Origin: Caldilineaceae bacterium
Lineage (GTDB): Bacteria; Chloroflexota; Anaerolineae; Caldilineales; Caldilineaceae
Direction: 5' to 3'
DNA: 64,000 nt
Assembly (NCBI GenBank): GCA_022823185.1
Contig: JAJDXQ010000005.1
Coordinates: 50,822 to 114,821 of the forward strand
The position numbers and the translations under genes were made by a program. Shown piece after piece: positions 37,636 to 45,959 of the stretch. The notes under the pieces were generated by a model. It worked only from the letters and a program-made list of their open reading frames with translations. It searched no databases and was not told the origin of the DNA. Position 1 is the stretch's first letter. Each line of letters opens with the position of its first letter.

Positions 37636-37644
37636 TGGTAGACT
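37636..37644 (+). promoter_or_regulatory. Extended -10 promoter of the Ddn-type gene
   Basis: TGGTAGACT (TGn plus TAGACT) lies about 58 bases before the ATG at 37703 and fits the extended -10 pattern seen in front of mltG, pheT, terC and others in the window. Confidence 0.5.
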
Positions 37645-37702
37645 CATCCACACAACACATTTCCTAATTCAGAATCCTCGACTGCAAAGGAGAAACGCAA
37701 AA

Positions 37703-38128
37703 ATGGCGGAACGGGAAGTACCCGGCTGGGTCAGCGAACACATTCGCCGCTATCTTGATTCCAACGGCGAGGACGGCCACATCTGGAATGGCGTCCCAAC
37801 ACTCCTCCTGACCACCACCGGTCGCCGCACCGGCAAGGCCCGAACGACACCCCTAATCTACGGCAAAGTCGAAGGCAAAGAAACCTACGTCATCGTCGCC
37901 TCCCGCGGCGGCGCAGAACACCATCCCTCCTGGTTTCTCAATCTCGTGGAAACGCCCTCCGTTAAGCTGCGCGTCGGTAAAGACGTTTTCGATGCGAACG
38001 CTCGCACAGCCGGACCGGACGAAAAGCCGGCCCTTTGGAATATGATGGCAGACATTTGGCCCCAGTACAATGACTACCAGGCCAAAACCGACCGCGTAAT
38101 TCCCGTCGTCATCCTGGAACGGGCTTGA
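37703..38128 (+). CDS. Ddn/F420-dependent nitroreductase family protein
   Basis: A 141-residue split-barrel flavin or deazaflavin-binding protein. The family stretches TTTGRRTGKARTTPLIY and VIVASRGGAEHHPSWFLNL are clear, with VILERA at the end. Members in actinobacteria and Chloroflexota use F420H2 to reduce quinones or nitro compounds. The start has AAAGGAG 10 bases upstream; an open frame extends to 37187 but consists of composition-driven sequence. It is followed 28 bases later by a PyrK-like redox protein, so the two may form a small redox unit. Confidence 0.87.
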   Translation: MAEREVPGWVSEHIRRYLDSNGEDGHIWNGVPTLLLTTTGRRTGKARTTPLIYGKVEGKETYVIVASRGGAEHHPSWFLNLVETPSVKLRVGKDVFDANARTAGPDEKPALWNMMADIWPQYNDYQAKTDRVIPVVILERA

Positions 38129-38156
38129 CCCAAACAGGGGGAACCCGCAACTCTGA

Positions 38157-38954
38157 ATGCAGCCCATGAGCGTCTTGCCGGGAGAAGCCGCTTCTTCCGG
38201 CGCACTCCACCTCCCCACCCCCTTTTCCATCCGTTCCGTCGAATCCGACAACGAACGCACCAAGACAATTGCGCTAAATGCCAGCTTAAACGCCATGCCA
38301 GGACAGTTCGTCATGGCATGGCTTCCCCGTTTCGACGAAAAACCCTTCTCTCTCGTTGCCGCCGACCCCGTTACGCTCATGGTCACCGCCGTCGGCCCTT
38401 TTTCGAACCTTCTACACAGATTGCAGCCAGGAGATATGCTCTGGATTCGGGGACCATTCGGCAGAGCCTTTCGCCTGCCCCAGCCTGGGCTCAGAGCCGC
38501 CTTCGTCGGAGGCGGATACGGGGTCGCCCCCCTCCTCTGGCTGGCCCGGGCCTGGCTACCCAAACTGAACGCGCTCACCGTTATCATCGGCGCCCGCGCC
38601 GCCGCCGAACTCCTCTACGTTGACCGCTTTGAAGCCTTGCAGAAAGCCCAAAGCGAAAACGCCGCATCGGTGGATATCATCACTAGCACTGAGGATGGCA
38701 GCGCAGGCGCGGCCGGACTCGCGACTGATCAACTATCGGCCCGCCTCTCTCAAGGTGAACTCGACCTGATTTGCGCGTGCGGCCCGCACGGGATGCTCGC
38801 CGCCATCGACAGTCTCGGAGAGCGGCACGCCATTCCCAGGCAACTCTCTTGGGAAGCCTACATGCGCTGCGCCGTGGGAATCTGCGGCTCCTGCGAACTG
38901 AACGGCAGTGTGCTATGCCTGGACGGACCCGTCCTGGAGCACGGCAGTGTCTGA
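38157..38954 (+). CDS. PyrK-like flavin/iron-sulfur electron-transfer protein
   Basis: A 265-residue protein related to the electron-transfer subunit of class 1B dihydroorotate dehydrogenase. The FAD-domain motif is EKPFSLVAADP, the nucleotide-binding motif GGGYGVAPLLWLAR, then ICACGPHGMLAAID, and a C-terminal [2Fe-2S] motif C-x4-C-x2-C-x7-C within MRCAVGICGSCEL and GSVLCLDGPV. It would pass electrons from NAD(P)H to a partner dehydrogenase. The catalytic pyrD subunit is not next to it; the neighbours are a Ddn-type reductase and a convergent peptidase. It could serve a pyrD located elsewhere. Confidence 0.82.
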   Translation: MQPMSVLPGEAASSGALHLPTPFSIRSVESDNERTKTIALNASLNAMPGQFVMAWLPRFDEKPFSLVAADPVTLMVTAVGPFSNLLHRLQPGDMLWIRGPFGRAFRLPQPGLRAAFVGGGYGVAPLLWLARAWLPKLNALTVIIGARAAAELLYVDRFEALQKAQSENAASVDIITSTEDGSAGAAGLATDQLSARLSQGELDLICACGPHGMLAAIDSLGERHAIPRQLSWEAYMRCAVGICGSCELNGSVLCLDGPVLEHGSV

Positions 38955-38980
38955 AATTTTCTCGTTTGGGAGGTTAAGTG

Positions 38981-40036
38981 TTACTGGGAGAGACGCCGCG
39001 GGGTCAGGTCCGAGGCTGCGGGCACACCATGTGCTGGCGAAGCATTGAGGACGCCGTCAAGCACTGCGGCTGCAACGACCTCCGCACCAATCGCGCCCAA
39101 AAGACTCAGTTCGACCTCAACATTGAGCACACCCGTTGACAGGGCAAATAGACAGTCGCCGTCATAGGCCGTATGAGCCGGTCGAGTCGCGCGGCTGACG
39201 CCGCTCTGCGCCATCTGCGCAAGTTTGGTCGCCTCCGCCTTGTTGAGCGCAACATTCGTGGCGACCACTCCAATTGTCGTGTTTTCAATGAGCCCTTGCA
39301 CGCCTGCCGACCCGGAATCAGCAAGCAGATGACTCTTGTCAGTGGCTGCCCTTCCCGCGCGACGGAATAGAAACGAATCGAAGCCTTCGGCGGCTAAGGA
39401 AAGGCTGTCCACCAGCTCACCGCCATCCGGGTCGCGCGCACCGGCCACCAGCTCGGCCCGCATCGGATCGACCACGTCCCCCACGGCATTGACGGCAACC
39501 AGCGCCGAGACGACAACACCCCCAGCCAAAGCCGCGGACGCCTGGCCCAAACCGCCCCTGGTGCAGCGCTCAAATCCCATCAGCTTCCCCACGGTGCAAC
39601 CGACACCGGCCCCGACCGAACCCCGGCTCCCGTCCTCTTCGATGGCCGCTTCGCAGGCCGCATAGGCATCCTCCTGCGTAGGGTAGACTGTCGAGCCGCC
39701 AAAACCCAGATCGTACAGGATGGCAGCCGGCACGATCGGCACTCGCGCGGCCGGTGTGTACCAACCATAGCCCCGCTCTGCCAGCCACTCTACGACGCCG
39801 TGCGCCGCGCCCAAACCGTAGGCCGAGCCTCCGCTGAGCAATACCCCATGCACACGGTCCACTCGGTTCACCGGGTCCAGCAGGGCGGTCTCCCGTGTGC
39901 CCGGAGCAGAGCCGCGCACATCCACACCGCAGCAACTCCCTTCCGGTGTCAACACGACCGTGCAGCCGGTCCCATCCTCCGGGGCTGACCAGTGCCCGAC
40001 CATGATGCCGGGAACGTCACAGAGGGTATTATTCAC
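38981..40036 (-). CDS. P1 family peptidase (DmpA/L-aminopeptidase-like)
   Basis: A 351-residue Ntn-hydrolase-like aminopeptidase or amidase that is expected to cleave itself. It begins LCDVPGIMVGHWS, with VLLSGGSAYGLGAAHGVV, SVGAGVGCTVGK and, before the likely cleavage site, IENTTIGVVATNVALNK, where the second Thr should become the N-terminal nucleophile. DGDCLFALSTG follows near the C-terminus. Such enzymes act on D-amino acid amides, beta-peptides or small peptides. Its start overlaps the end of the sufE-like gene by 8 bases, implying coupled translation. Confidence 0.9.
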   Translation of the reverse strand: MNNTLCDVPGIMVGHWSAPEDGTGCTVVLTPEGSCCGVDVRGSAPGTRETALLDPVNRVDRVHGVLLSGGSAYGLGAAHGVVEWLAERGYGWYTPAARVPIVPAAILYDLGFGGSTVYPTQEDAYAACEAAIEEDGSRGSVGAGVGCTVGKLMGFERCTRGGLGQASAALAGGVVVSALVAVNAVGDVVDPMRAELVAGARDPDGGELVDSLSLAAEGFDSFLFRRAGRAATDKSHLLADSGSAGVQGLIENTTIGVVATNVALNKAEATKLAQMAQSGVSRATRPAHTAYDGDCLFALSTGVLNVEVELSLLGAIGAEVVAAAVLDGVLNASPAHGVPAASDLTPRRLSQ

Positions 40037-40535
40037 TTTCTTTCAGTCGGGCTGTAACCTGCCTCTTCAGATAGGCCATGAGGACCTGCAGGCCCCGAAT
40101 CCTCTGCGGGGAGATCGCCTCGTGTAGACCAAGCATATAATGGATGTCATCAGGCGTGTTCAGAACGGCATCCGGCGATGCCCGCTCCAACCCTTCCTGC
40201 ACGATCGCCGCGTAGCCGCGAACCGTAGGGGATTCCTTCGGGACGTCGAAATAGATGTCCACGCCGGCGTCTACAATGTCCGTGAAGACAAATATCGGCG
40301 TCTGGCATTCATGGACCTGTTCCATCCTGTCTCGGGCGTCGTGAAGAAAGGCGGGCAGGTCCGGCATTCCAATCGAGAAGTCGAGTAGAGACTCCAACCG
40401 CTCCCGCGGCTCCATACTGCGAAAGTCATCGATGATCGCACGCAATGGCGGCGGAGTCCGATCTATCTTTTCTTCAAGAGTGAGATTGATATCCATTTGA
40501 AGAGCCGGCGCATCGAAACGCCGGCTGGAATCCAT
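40029..40535 (-). CDS. SufE family sulfur acceptor protein
   Basis: A 168-residue SufE-like protein that takes persulfide sulfur from a cysteine desulfurase. The active cysteine is Cys77 in MEQVHECQTP; RERLESLLDFSIGMPDLP, VPKESPTVRGYAAIV and the LGLHEAISPQRIRGLQVLM block match the family. The start is uncertain: Met1 at 40535 or Met14 at 40496. A perfect hairpin (40503-40526) lies between the two. No SufS or SufBCD gene is near. Confidence 0.9.
   Translation of the reverse strand: MDSSRRFDAPALQMDINLTLEEKIDRTPPPLRAIIDDFRSMEPRERLESLLDFSIGMPDLPAFLHDARDRMEQVHECQTPIFVFTDIVDAGVDIYFDVPKESPTVRGYAAIVQEGLERASPDAVLNTPDDIHYMLGLHEAISPQRIRGLQVLMAYLKRQVTARLKESE
40503..40526 (-). promoter_or_regulatory. Hairpin at the sufE-like translation start
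   Basis: AGCCGGCG pairs perfectly with CGCCGGCT around an 8-base loop. It lies between the stop of the upstream small gene (40553) and the second possible SufE start (40496), and inside the gene if Met1 is used. It could control initiation or separate the two messages. Confidence 0.5.
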
Positions 40536-40552
40536 GGGCTGGCAAATGCCAT

Positions 40553-40750
40553 CTACTTCGAACGCTTAAGAACCGGCAAGCCGTTCTTGCTCTCAGATAC
40601 CTCGTATCCCTCCGGTACGGCCTCCAACGCCCCTTCCTTCTCCTCTTTCGCGAAGAAGTAAAGCGTCTGCTGCCGACCATTTCTCAATGTCGTCTCTTTC
40701 GAGTGCAGTATGTAGGTTCTGCCCTTTGAGTTTGTGTGTGCATACGCCAT
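40553..40750 (-). CDS. Small basic protein of unknown function
   Basis: 65 residues, start at 40750 with AAAGGAG eight bases upstream. The sequence starts MAYAHTNSKGRTYILHSKET and contains GRQQTLYFFAKEE and VPEGYEVSESKNGLPVLKR, so it is likely a small beta-rich domain. The strong ribosome site and regular composition support a real gene. I do not recognise a family with certainty. It lies 17 bases upstream of the sufE-like gene. Confidence 0.75.
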   Translation of the reverse strand: MAYAHTNSKGRTYILHSKETTLRNGRQQTLYFFAKEEKEGALEAVPEGYEVSESKNGLPVLKRSK

Positions 40751-40915
40751 GTCTTGATGCTCCTTTGCAGTGTACATGAACTTTCTACCTGGTCCCGGTT
40801 GCACCGTCTCGTTCCTTCGAAAGACAGGAACAATTCGCGAAACCGGACGAGCTGTACTCTATACAGCCATCCAATTGTAATTCAGCCTTCTATTTCCTCA
40901 AAAACACGGCCTTCC

Positions 40916-41719
40916 CTACGGCCTGTGTCCAAGTCGAATGGCCCGCGTAGCAATATAAGTATCGGTATACGCCCCCGGCTGCTGACCTTCCCAATGGTCC
41001 TCAAAAAAGCCAGCTAGAACGAATCCGGCATCGATCTGGCCGCCTATCTGATCCGACAACGTATGACCAAACTCCAGGGCCTCCCCGGCTCGAATGTACG
41101 CCTCCCGCTCCGACTCGGATATGCTGGTTAGATCAGAGTACGGCAGCTTGTGCCGAACTTCCAGAACGCCCCGGTCAAGCTTCCCCTGGTCGAACAGGTA
41201 CAAGACAGGATTAACGAAACCAGCCAGCAGACTGCCACCGCGTTTCAACACCCGGGCACACTCCCGCCATACCGGCCGCACCTCGGGAATGAACAGGTTG
41301 GAGCAGGGATGAACGATCAGGTCGAAACACCGGTCCGCGAAAAGTCCCAGATCCCGCATATCCCCCTCAACGGTCTCCAGAGTCAGCCTATCCCGCTCTG
41401 CGACAAGACGGTCCTGTTCCAATTGGCGCGGGGAGTTGTCAAACACCGTTACGCTCGCCCCTGAGCTTTCGCCGGCGGCTGCAAGGACGGGGCCCTGTTG
41501 ACCGCCCCCTCCCGCCAGACACAGGATCTGCGCGTTCGTGAAATCAGGGAACCACCACCTCGGCGCCGCCTTCGCCGGCGTAAGCGCGATCTCCCACTCA
41601 CCGCGCCGCGCCGCCGCCACCGTCCCACTGCTGACCGGGACCGTCCAACGGCTTCCGCGCGCTACTGCCCTGTCCCACGCCTTGCGATTGAGAGTCTGAA
41701 CGTCTTCAAGATATGTCAT
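40916..41719 (-). CDS. Class I SAM-dependent methyltransferase
   Basis: A 267-residue methyltransferase. The SAM-binding fold shows [20 protein letters not shown] (motif I), [14 protein letters not shown] (acidic end of beta 2), [20 protein letters not shown] and [25 protein letters not shown]. The N-terminal [16 protein letters not shown] stretch is typical of a group of small-molecule methyltransferases. The substrate is unknown. GGGGAGG lies just before the ATG. Adjacent genes do not suggest a pathway. Confidence 0.87.
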   Translation of the reverse strand: MTYLEDVQTLNRKAWDRAVARGSRWTVPVSSGTVAAARRGEWEIALTPAKAAPRWWFPDFTNAQILCLAGGGGQQGPVLAAAGESSGASVTVFDNSPRQLEQDRLVAERDRLTLETVEGDMRDLGLFADRCFDLIVHPCSNLFIPEVRPVWRECARVLKRGGSLLAGFVNPVLYLFDQGKLDRGVLEVRHKLPYSDLTSISESEREAYIRAGEALEFGHTLSDQIGGQIDAGFVLAGFFEDHWEGQQPGAYTDTYIATRAIRLGHRP

Positions 41720-41878
41720 CAGCCTCCCCAGTGCAACCAGTGCCGCCTTTCTTCGCCGACCTTATCGGCCGCCGAAGTCTCTGCAATGCCGTCCTGAATC
41801 AAGGGCTCTACTTAGCGCAAAAAAGCTGGCTTTCGCCGTTCTACGCAACCGTGTACGTCCATGCGCAGCCTGCGTTCG

Positions 41879-42739
41879 TCAACCCTTCACTGCCCCCCTC
41901 GCACGCGCCGCCGCCCGCTTCCTTCTCTCGATCCGCTCCATCTGTATCTGTTCGCTCAGGCCAGGCAGCGGCCCGTCGCGCAATACGCAGATAATCTCCG
42001 CCATGATGCAGACGGCTATCTCAGCCGGCGTAATTGCCCCTATGTCAATGCCGATGGGAGCCCGAACACCGTCAAATTTACTCGCCGGTATTTCCTGCTC
42101 CCGCTCCAGCAGTTCAAACACGGCCCGGATACGCCGCTGGCTTCCAATCATTCCCAGATAGGCAACAGGGTCATCCAACACCTCCAGCAGACAGTCAATA
42201 TCATGCTGGTGGCCGCGCGTCACCAACACCACGTACGTATCGCTGTCGAAAACTTCCTTGCCTTGGCGCAACGCCCCCAGCGTCGGCCTGAACGGCCCCG
42301 CAATCACCCGGTCGGCGGTGGGAAATCGGGCGGTGTGGGCGTATTGCGGCCGGTCATCTATAACCGACACCTGAAACTCGCATGTCTTCGCAATCGAGGC
42401 CAGCGGAATAGCAATGTGACCTGCGCCGGCAATGATCAGATGCGGGGGCCGCGCCTGCACCTCGACAAATACCGAAAAACGTCCGCCCCCGTCCTCGAAA
42501 TGAAAGTGCTCGTGCTTCTTGCCCTCTATCGCCATCCGGGCGTCGCGCAGAACTTCGTCAAGCCGTTCTCCCAGCGCCAACTCCCCGACCGGACGCCTGT
42601 CGGCCTCAGGCCAGACGACCGCACTCGATCCCGCCGCGCCGGCATACAAGCCGTCCCCCGCCGTCACCGTGACCAGCGCCACAGCTTCCCGCCTCTCAAT
42701 CGCCTCCAAGAGCGCATCCAGCAGATTGCCCTGCATCAT
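41879..42739 (-). CDS. XdhC/CoxF-type molybdenum-enzyme maturation protein
   Basis: A protein of about 286 residues that matures molybdenum hydroxylases such as xanthine or CO dehydrogenase by inserting sulfurated cofactor. An N-terminal XdhC/CoxI region (LLDALLEAIERREAVALVTV) is followed by a C-terminal Rossmann domain (PPHLIIAGAGHIAIPLASIA, SVIDDRPQYAHTARFP, YLGMIGSQRRI and ITPAEIAVCIMAEI). The start is uncertain: I use ATG 42739, where family proteins begin; a GTG at 42844 lies five bases beyond a likely transcription start from TAGACT at 42857-42862. The molybdenum enzyme itself is not in the window. Confidence 0.85.
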   Translation of the reverse strand: MMQGNLLDALLEAIERREAVALVTVTAGDGLYAGAAGSSAVVWPEADRRPVGELALGERLDEVLRDARMAIEGKKHEHFHFEDGGGRFSVFVEVQARPPHLIIAGAGHIAIPLASIAKTCEFQVSVIDDRPQYAHTARFPTADRVIAGPFRPTLGALRQGKEVFDSDTYVVLVTRGHQHDIDCLLEVLDDPVAYLGMIGSQRRIRAVFELLEREQEIPASKFDGVRAPIGIDIGAITPAEIAVCIMAEIICVLRDGPLPGLSEQIQMERIERRKRAAARARGAVKG

Positions 42740-42906
42740 CGTGTCTGTCCATAGTCGTCTGGCCGCTTCCAAAACAGTCCCAGGCAGGACCCCGCCGACA
42801 TAGTACGTCCCCCTACCAAAGTGAGCTTCACCGCCTGAACACACCTTCCCCGACCCAGTCTAGTTGCGCATTCGGCACTTCTTTCCCCTCCCTCTTCTTA
42901 TTTGGG

Positions 42907-42961
42907 GCGGTCAGCTGCAAGCGGCTTCCCTTGCGCGGGGCGATGGGTCCCGCAACGCCCC
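42907..42961. repeat. Dispersed intergenic element, copy 2
   Basis: The partner of 27778-27833. It contains GCAAGCGGCTTCCCTTGC and GCGGGGCGATGGGTCCCGC, each able to fold as a hairpin. The remainder of the 42845-43337 gap holds only the terC promoter. Confidence 0.55.
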
Positions 42962-43253
42962 CCTTGGTCACCGCGCCGCGCCGCCAGCCCGTGCAAGCCG
43001 TAAAGGCGCCCCGCTGCCCCCAAACGTGAAACCAAAACGCACACGCCAACCTGAGCCCCAGCCACCCCCTGCCCAGTTCCGGCGCCCATCCTCCCCGCTT
43101 GGTCCCTGACAAAGAACAAGTTCAGCAATTGCTTCTACGTGGGGCCCCCCTTTCAGTGCCGCCTGGAACGACTGCTTCAGGAAGACCCCTTCCACGGGCT
43201 CGCGACACAAACCAGATGAGGTCCCTCTTCCGCTAGACACGCCCGAATCCCAA

Positions 43254-43262
43254 TGCTAGAAT
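43254..43262 (+). promoter_or_regulatory. Extended -10 promoter of terC
   Basis: TGCTAGAAT, identical to the element before pheT, lies about 75 bases before the terC ATG. Confidence 0.6.
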
Positions 43263-43337
43263 CTAACACGCGCTTCTGCCGCCTCTTAACAGCCGTAGCG
43301 TCACCAATTGAATAAAGGGTAAGGAGCCAGAATCTGC

Positions 43338-44105
43338 ATGACGGAACTCTTTCAGGTCCATAATCTGGTCGCGCTGCTGACACTCGTTCTGCTCGAAATC
43401 GTTCTCGGCATCGACAACGTTATCTTCATCGCCATTCTCAGCGGAAAACTGCCGGAAAACCAGAAAGCCAGAGCCCGCTCTACAGGAATCGCCCTGGCTG
43501 TATTTGCCCGCATCGCCCTGCTCTTCAGCATCACCTGGATCATGCAGCTGACCCAACCGCTCTTCTCCGTGTTTAACCATCCGCTCTCCGGACGGGATCT
43601 GATACTTCTCGTCGGAGGCATGTTCCTGATAGGCAAAAGCACATTCGAAATCCACGATAAGCTGGAAGCAGCAGGCCATGATGGCAAAACTAAGGCCGCG
43701 GCCTCCTTCGTATCTGTGATCGCGCAGATCATCATCATCGATCTCGTCTTCTCAATCGATTCTGTCATTACTGCCGTAGGGATTTCTGGAAACCTCTGGG
43801 TGATGGTTCCGGCCGTGCTCGCCGCCGCTGCCGTAATGCTGATTTTCTCCGGATCGATCGCCGCCTTCGTCGAACGGCATCCGACCATGAAGATTCTGGC
43901 CCTGGCTTTTCTGATTCTGATAGGATTCCTTCTGGTCCTGGAAGGGTGGCTCCACGAGGCGGTTGAAGAACTCCACTTGAAGAACTATGCCTACTTCGCC
44001 ATGGCTTTCTCGCTCGCAGTTGAAATGATCAATCTGCGTATTCGCCAGAAGTCACAGCCCTTGCAGCTCCACAGCCGCATCCCCACCGAAAAAGCCGAGG
44101 ACTAA
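43338..44105 (+). CDS. TerC family integral membrane protein
   Basis: A 255-residue membrane protein with about seven helices. It carries the TerC hallmark acidic motifs: LEIVLGIDNVIFI in helix 1 and IIDLVFSIDSVITAVG in a later helix, plus GGMFLIGKSTFEIHDKLE. Family members act in metal ion (manganese, calcium) export, in metalloenzyme loading at the membrane, or in tellurite resistance. AAGGAG lies upstream at a somewhat long spacing. It is alone on the plus strand among molybdenum-enzyme maturation genes that run the other way. Confidence 0.93.
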   Translation: MTELFQVHNLVALLTLVLLEIVLGIDNVIFIAILSGKLPENQKARARSTGIALAVFARIALLFSITWIMQLTQPLFSVFNHPLSGRDLILLVGGMFLIGKSTFEIHDKLEAAGHDGKTKAAASFVSVIAQIIIIDLVFSIDSVITAVGISGNLWVMVPAVLAAAAVMLIFSGSIAAFVERHPTMKILALAFLILIGFLLVLEGWLHEAVEELHLKNYAYFAMAFSLAVEMINLRIRQKSQPLQLHSRIPTEKAED

Positions 44106-44167
44106 GTAGCGGACATTTGAATTGAAGAGTGGCGTGGGTCCCCCTCGGAGGCTCCGCCGCCTCGACC

Positions 44168-44533
44168 CTATTCGCTCCCGTCTCCGGAGCCTGCTTTACC
44201 TTCTCCATCCCAACGCTCTATAAAGACATCCATCACGCCGCCGCACACGCCCAAACTGTCCATAGAAATATCCTCGGTCAGGTCCACGTGTACCGTGCGC
44301 GGTATCCCGTCATGAATGACATCCAGACCCGCCCGGATGACATCTGCCTCTCCGCACCCGCCGCCCACGGTTCCGACATGCCGCCCCAGCGGGTGAATCA
44401 CCATCTTCGCGCCCACCTCTCTTGGCACGGACCCCTTTGCATCAACAATCGTGGCCACCGCCACGCTTTCTTCCTCCGCCAGCATCTCTTTCAGATAATG
44501 GTAAAGTGTCGCGCCCAAGATCTCCCCCTTCAT
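44168..44533 (-). CDS. XdhC/CoxI N-terminal domain protein (single domain)
   Basis: A 121-residue stand-alone XdhC/CoxI domain. VATIVDAKGSVPREVGAKMV and GTVGGGCGEADVIRAG are the conserved blocks of the family; the Rossmann domain is absent. A separate gene at 41879-42739 has both regions. This two-gene arrangement resembles CoxF/CoxI pairs in which two XdhC-like proteins serve one molybdenum hydroxylase. It is followed upstream in the same direction by the MocA-type gene, 150 bases away. An alternative is the intact remainder of a truncated two-domain gene. Confidence 0.85.
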   Translation of the reverse strand: MKGEILGATLYHYLKEMLAEEESVAVATIVDAKGSVPREVGAKMVIHPLGRHVGTVGGGCGEADVIRAGLDVIHDGIPRTVHVDLTEDISMDSLGVCGGVMDVFIERWDGEGKAGSGDGSE

Positions 44534-44683
44534 CCTTCCAATGTCCGACGACCCCGAATTTGGTGACGGCTCCGAATCTACAGGGAATTCACTGCGCCAG
44601 TCGCCGTATCCTTAGCCTTTGCCCCCGGTACCACCTCACTTGAAACAGGCGCTGAATTCAGTCCCACCAATGGGGACTGGCCG

Positions 44684-45349
44684 TCAAACCCCGCTTGTCT
44701 CCGGGTCCGGCCATTCAAATTCCGATCGCAGCGCCTCATACTCGGCCGGTACATCCATATCACGCCGAACACAATCGCTGTCGACCGTCTCGTACACGAT
44801 CGCATCGTGATATTTACCCATCAGGTCGCGCAGCGTCTGCCCTGCCTCCAGCGTTAGCAATGCGCAGAAGGCCCACGCAGGCAGATACACGGGATGCCCC
44901 CTGCGCCGCTTGTAACTGGGAACTACGATCGCGCCGGGCTCAGCACGCGCCCGCTCTACGATTTGCCGCACAACGCCAACCGGTATGTGCGGCTGGTCGC
45001 CTAACGCCAGAAGCGCTCCCAGAATCTTCAGTTCCGACGTGCCTAGCGCTTCAATACCCACTTGGTAAGAGCGCAGCATCTCGCCGTCTCCGTAGTCCGC
45101 ATTGAAAACAACCTCGGCCGGGCCACCGGCCAGGCCCCTTCCGATCTCGTCGCCCCTGTGCCCCGTCACAACCAGCACGGGCGATGCCCCGCCCTTCGCG
45201 AGTCCTTCAGCTACCGCCCCGATTACCGTCCCCCGCCGCCACGGCAGCAACGGTTTGAACTGCCCCATGCGGCTGCTGAAGCCCGCAGCCGCCACCACTG
45301 CCGCCACTCGTCCTATTCGACCCTCCTGTTCGTAGCCAATCGAGTCCAT
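44684..45349 (-). CDS. Molybdenum cofactor cytidylyltransferase-like protein (MocA/NTP transferase)
   Basis: A 221-residue nucleotidyltransferase that would attach CMP to molybdopterin to form the MCD cofactor of XdhA/CoxL-type enzymes. VAAVVAAAGFSSRMGQFKPL is the nucleotide-binding loop; ALLALGDQPHIP contains the metal-binding Asp, and VPSYKRRRGHPVYLP and DMDVPAEYEAL are further family blocks. It lies with two XdhC-type genes, which matches the usual context. An extended -10 promoter lies at 45474-45482. Confidence 0.88.
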   Translation of the reverse strand: MDSIGYEQEGRIGRVAAVVAAAGFSSRMGQFKPLLPWRRGTVIGAVAEGLAKGGASPVLVVTGHRGDEIGRGLAGGPAEVVFNADYGDGEMLRSYQVGIEALGTSELKILGALLALGDQPHIPVGVVRQIVERARAEPGAIVVPSYKRRRGHPVYLPAWAFCALLTLEAGQTLRDLMGKYHDAIVYETVDSDCVRRDMDVPAEYEALRSEFEWPDPETSGV

Positions 45350-45473
45350 CCGTTTCCCCGGACGATCCTTCCATGACTGGACACGTTATGCTTGCTTCAC
45401 AAGAAGGCGCGGCATTGCCATTTCAGCTCTCAAGCAAAACACAAGCAGGCGCCCTCTCTTCATTCATCGGCCC

Positions 45474-45482
45474 AGTATACCA
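45474..45482 (-). promoter_or_regulatory. Extended -10 promoter of the MocA-type gene
   Basis: TGGTATACT on the minus strand; a start near 45467 would give a leader of about 118 bases. The remaining sequence between 45350 and 45944 is C-rich and holds no gene I can support. Confidence 0.6.
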
Positions 45483-45944
45483 CAATCTTGCCCCGGAAAG
45501 ACCGATTTCATCCTCGCCGCCTGCGGGCAACGCTTGGGCCGGCCAAGAGAAGTGGACTGCAGGCCCCCTCGCAGATTCCCACAGGCAGCCTGCAACGTTC
45601 GCCGCGATCGCCCCACCACCCTTTCACCGCCCTCTCCGTCGAACTGACGCGCCCCCGCGCCGCGCCCTTTCGCCCGTTCCACCGCACGCCGCCAGTCAGA
45701 CACGCCTGCACAGTCGGCGCCCCCTTCCCCCGCAGTTACCCCTCCGCCCCCCCTTCTCTCCAACCGCCGCCACTTTCCCACATTTCAAATCCCATCCCCA
45801 TAATCCCCAAAATCCCCCCAAATCCCCGTTCAGACAGGAGCCCCTCCTCAAATCCCCGTCCCGCGCCACCCTCTCGAAAACTGGCCCCAGGAGGAGCGGC
45901 TGGCGCCGCCAATTTGCCGTATTTCCCCCATCTCGCGAATTGGG

Positions 45945-45953
45945 TGATATAAT
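45945..45953 (+). promoter_or_regulatory. Extended -10 promoter placed for a leaderless message
   Basis: TGATATAAT ends only six bases before the ATG at 45960. Transcription should start at or within a base or two of the A of the start codon. No ribosome site is present between them. Confidence 0.7.
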
Positions 45954-45959
45954 TCAGTT

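Noticed and set aside
37187..38128. Extending the Ddn-type gene upstream to 37187
   Set aside because: The extra 172 residues are Pro/Arg/Ser-rich repeat-driven sequence, and AAAGGAG plus an extended -10 promoter support the start at 37703.
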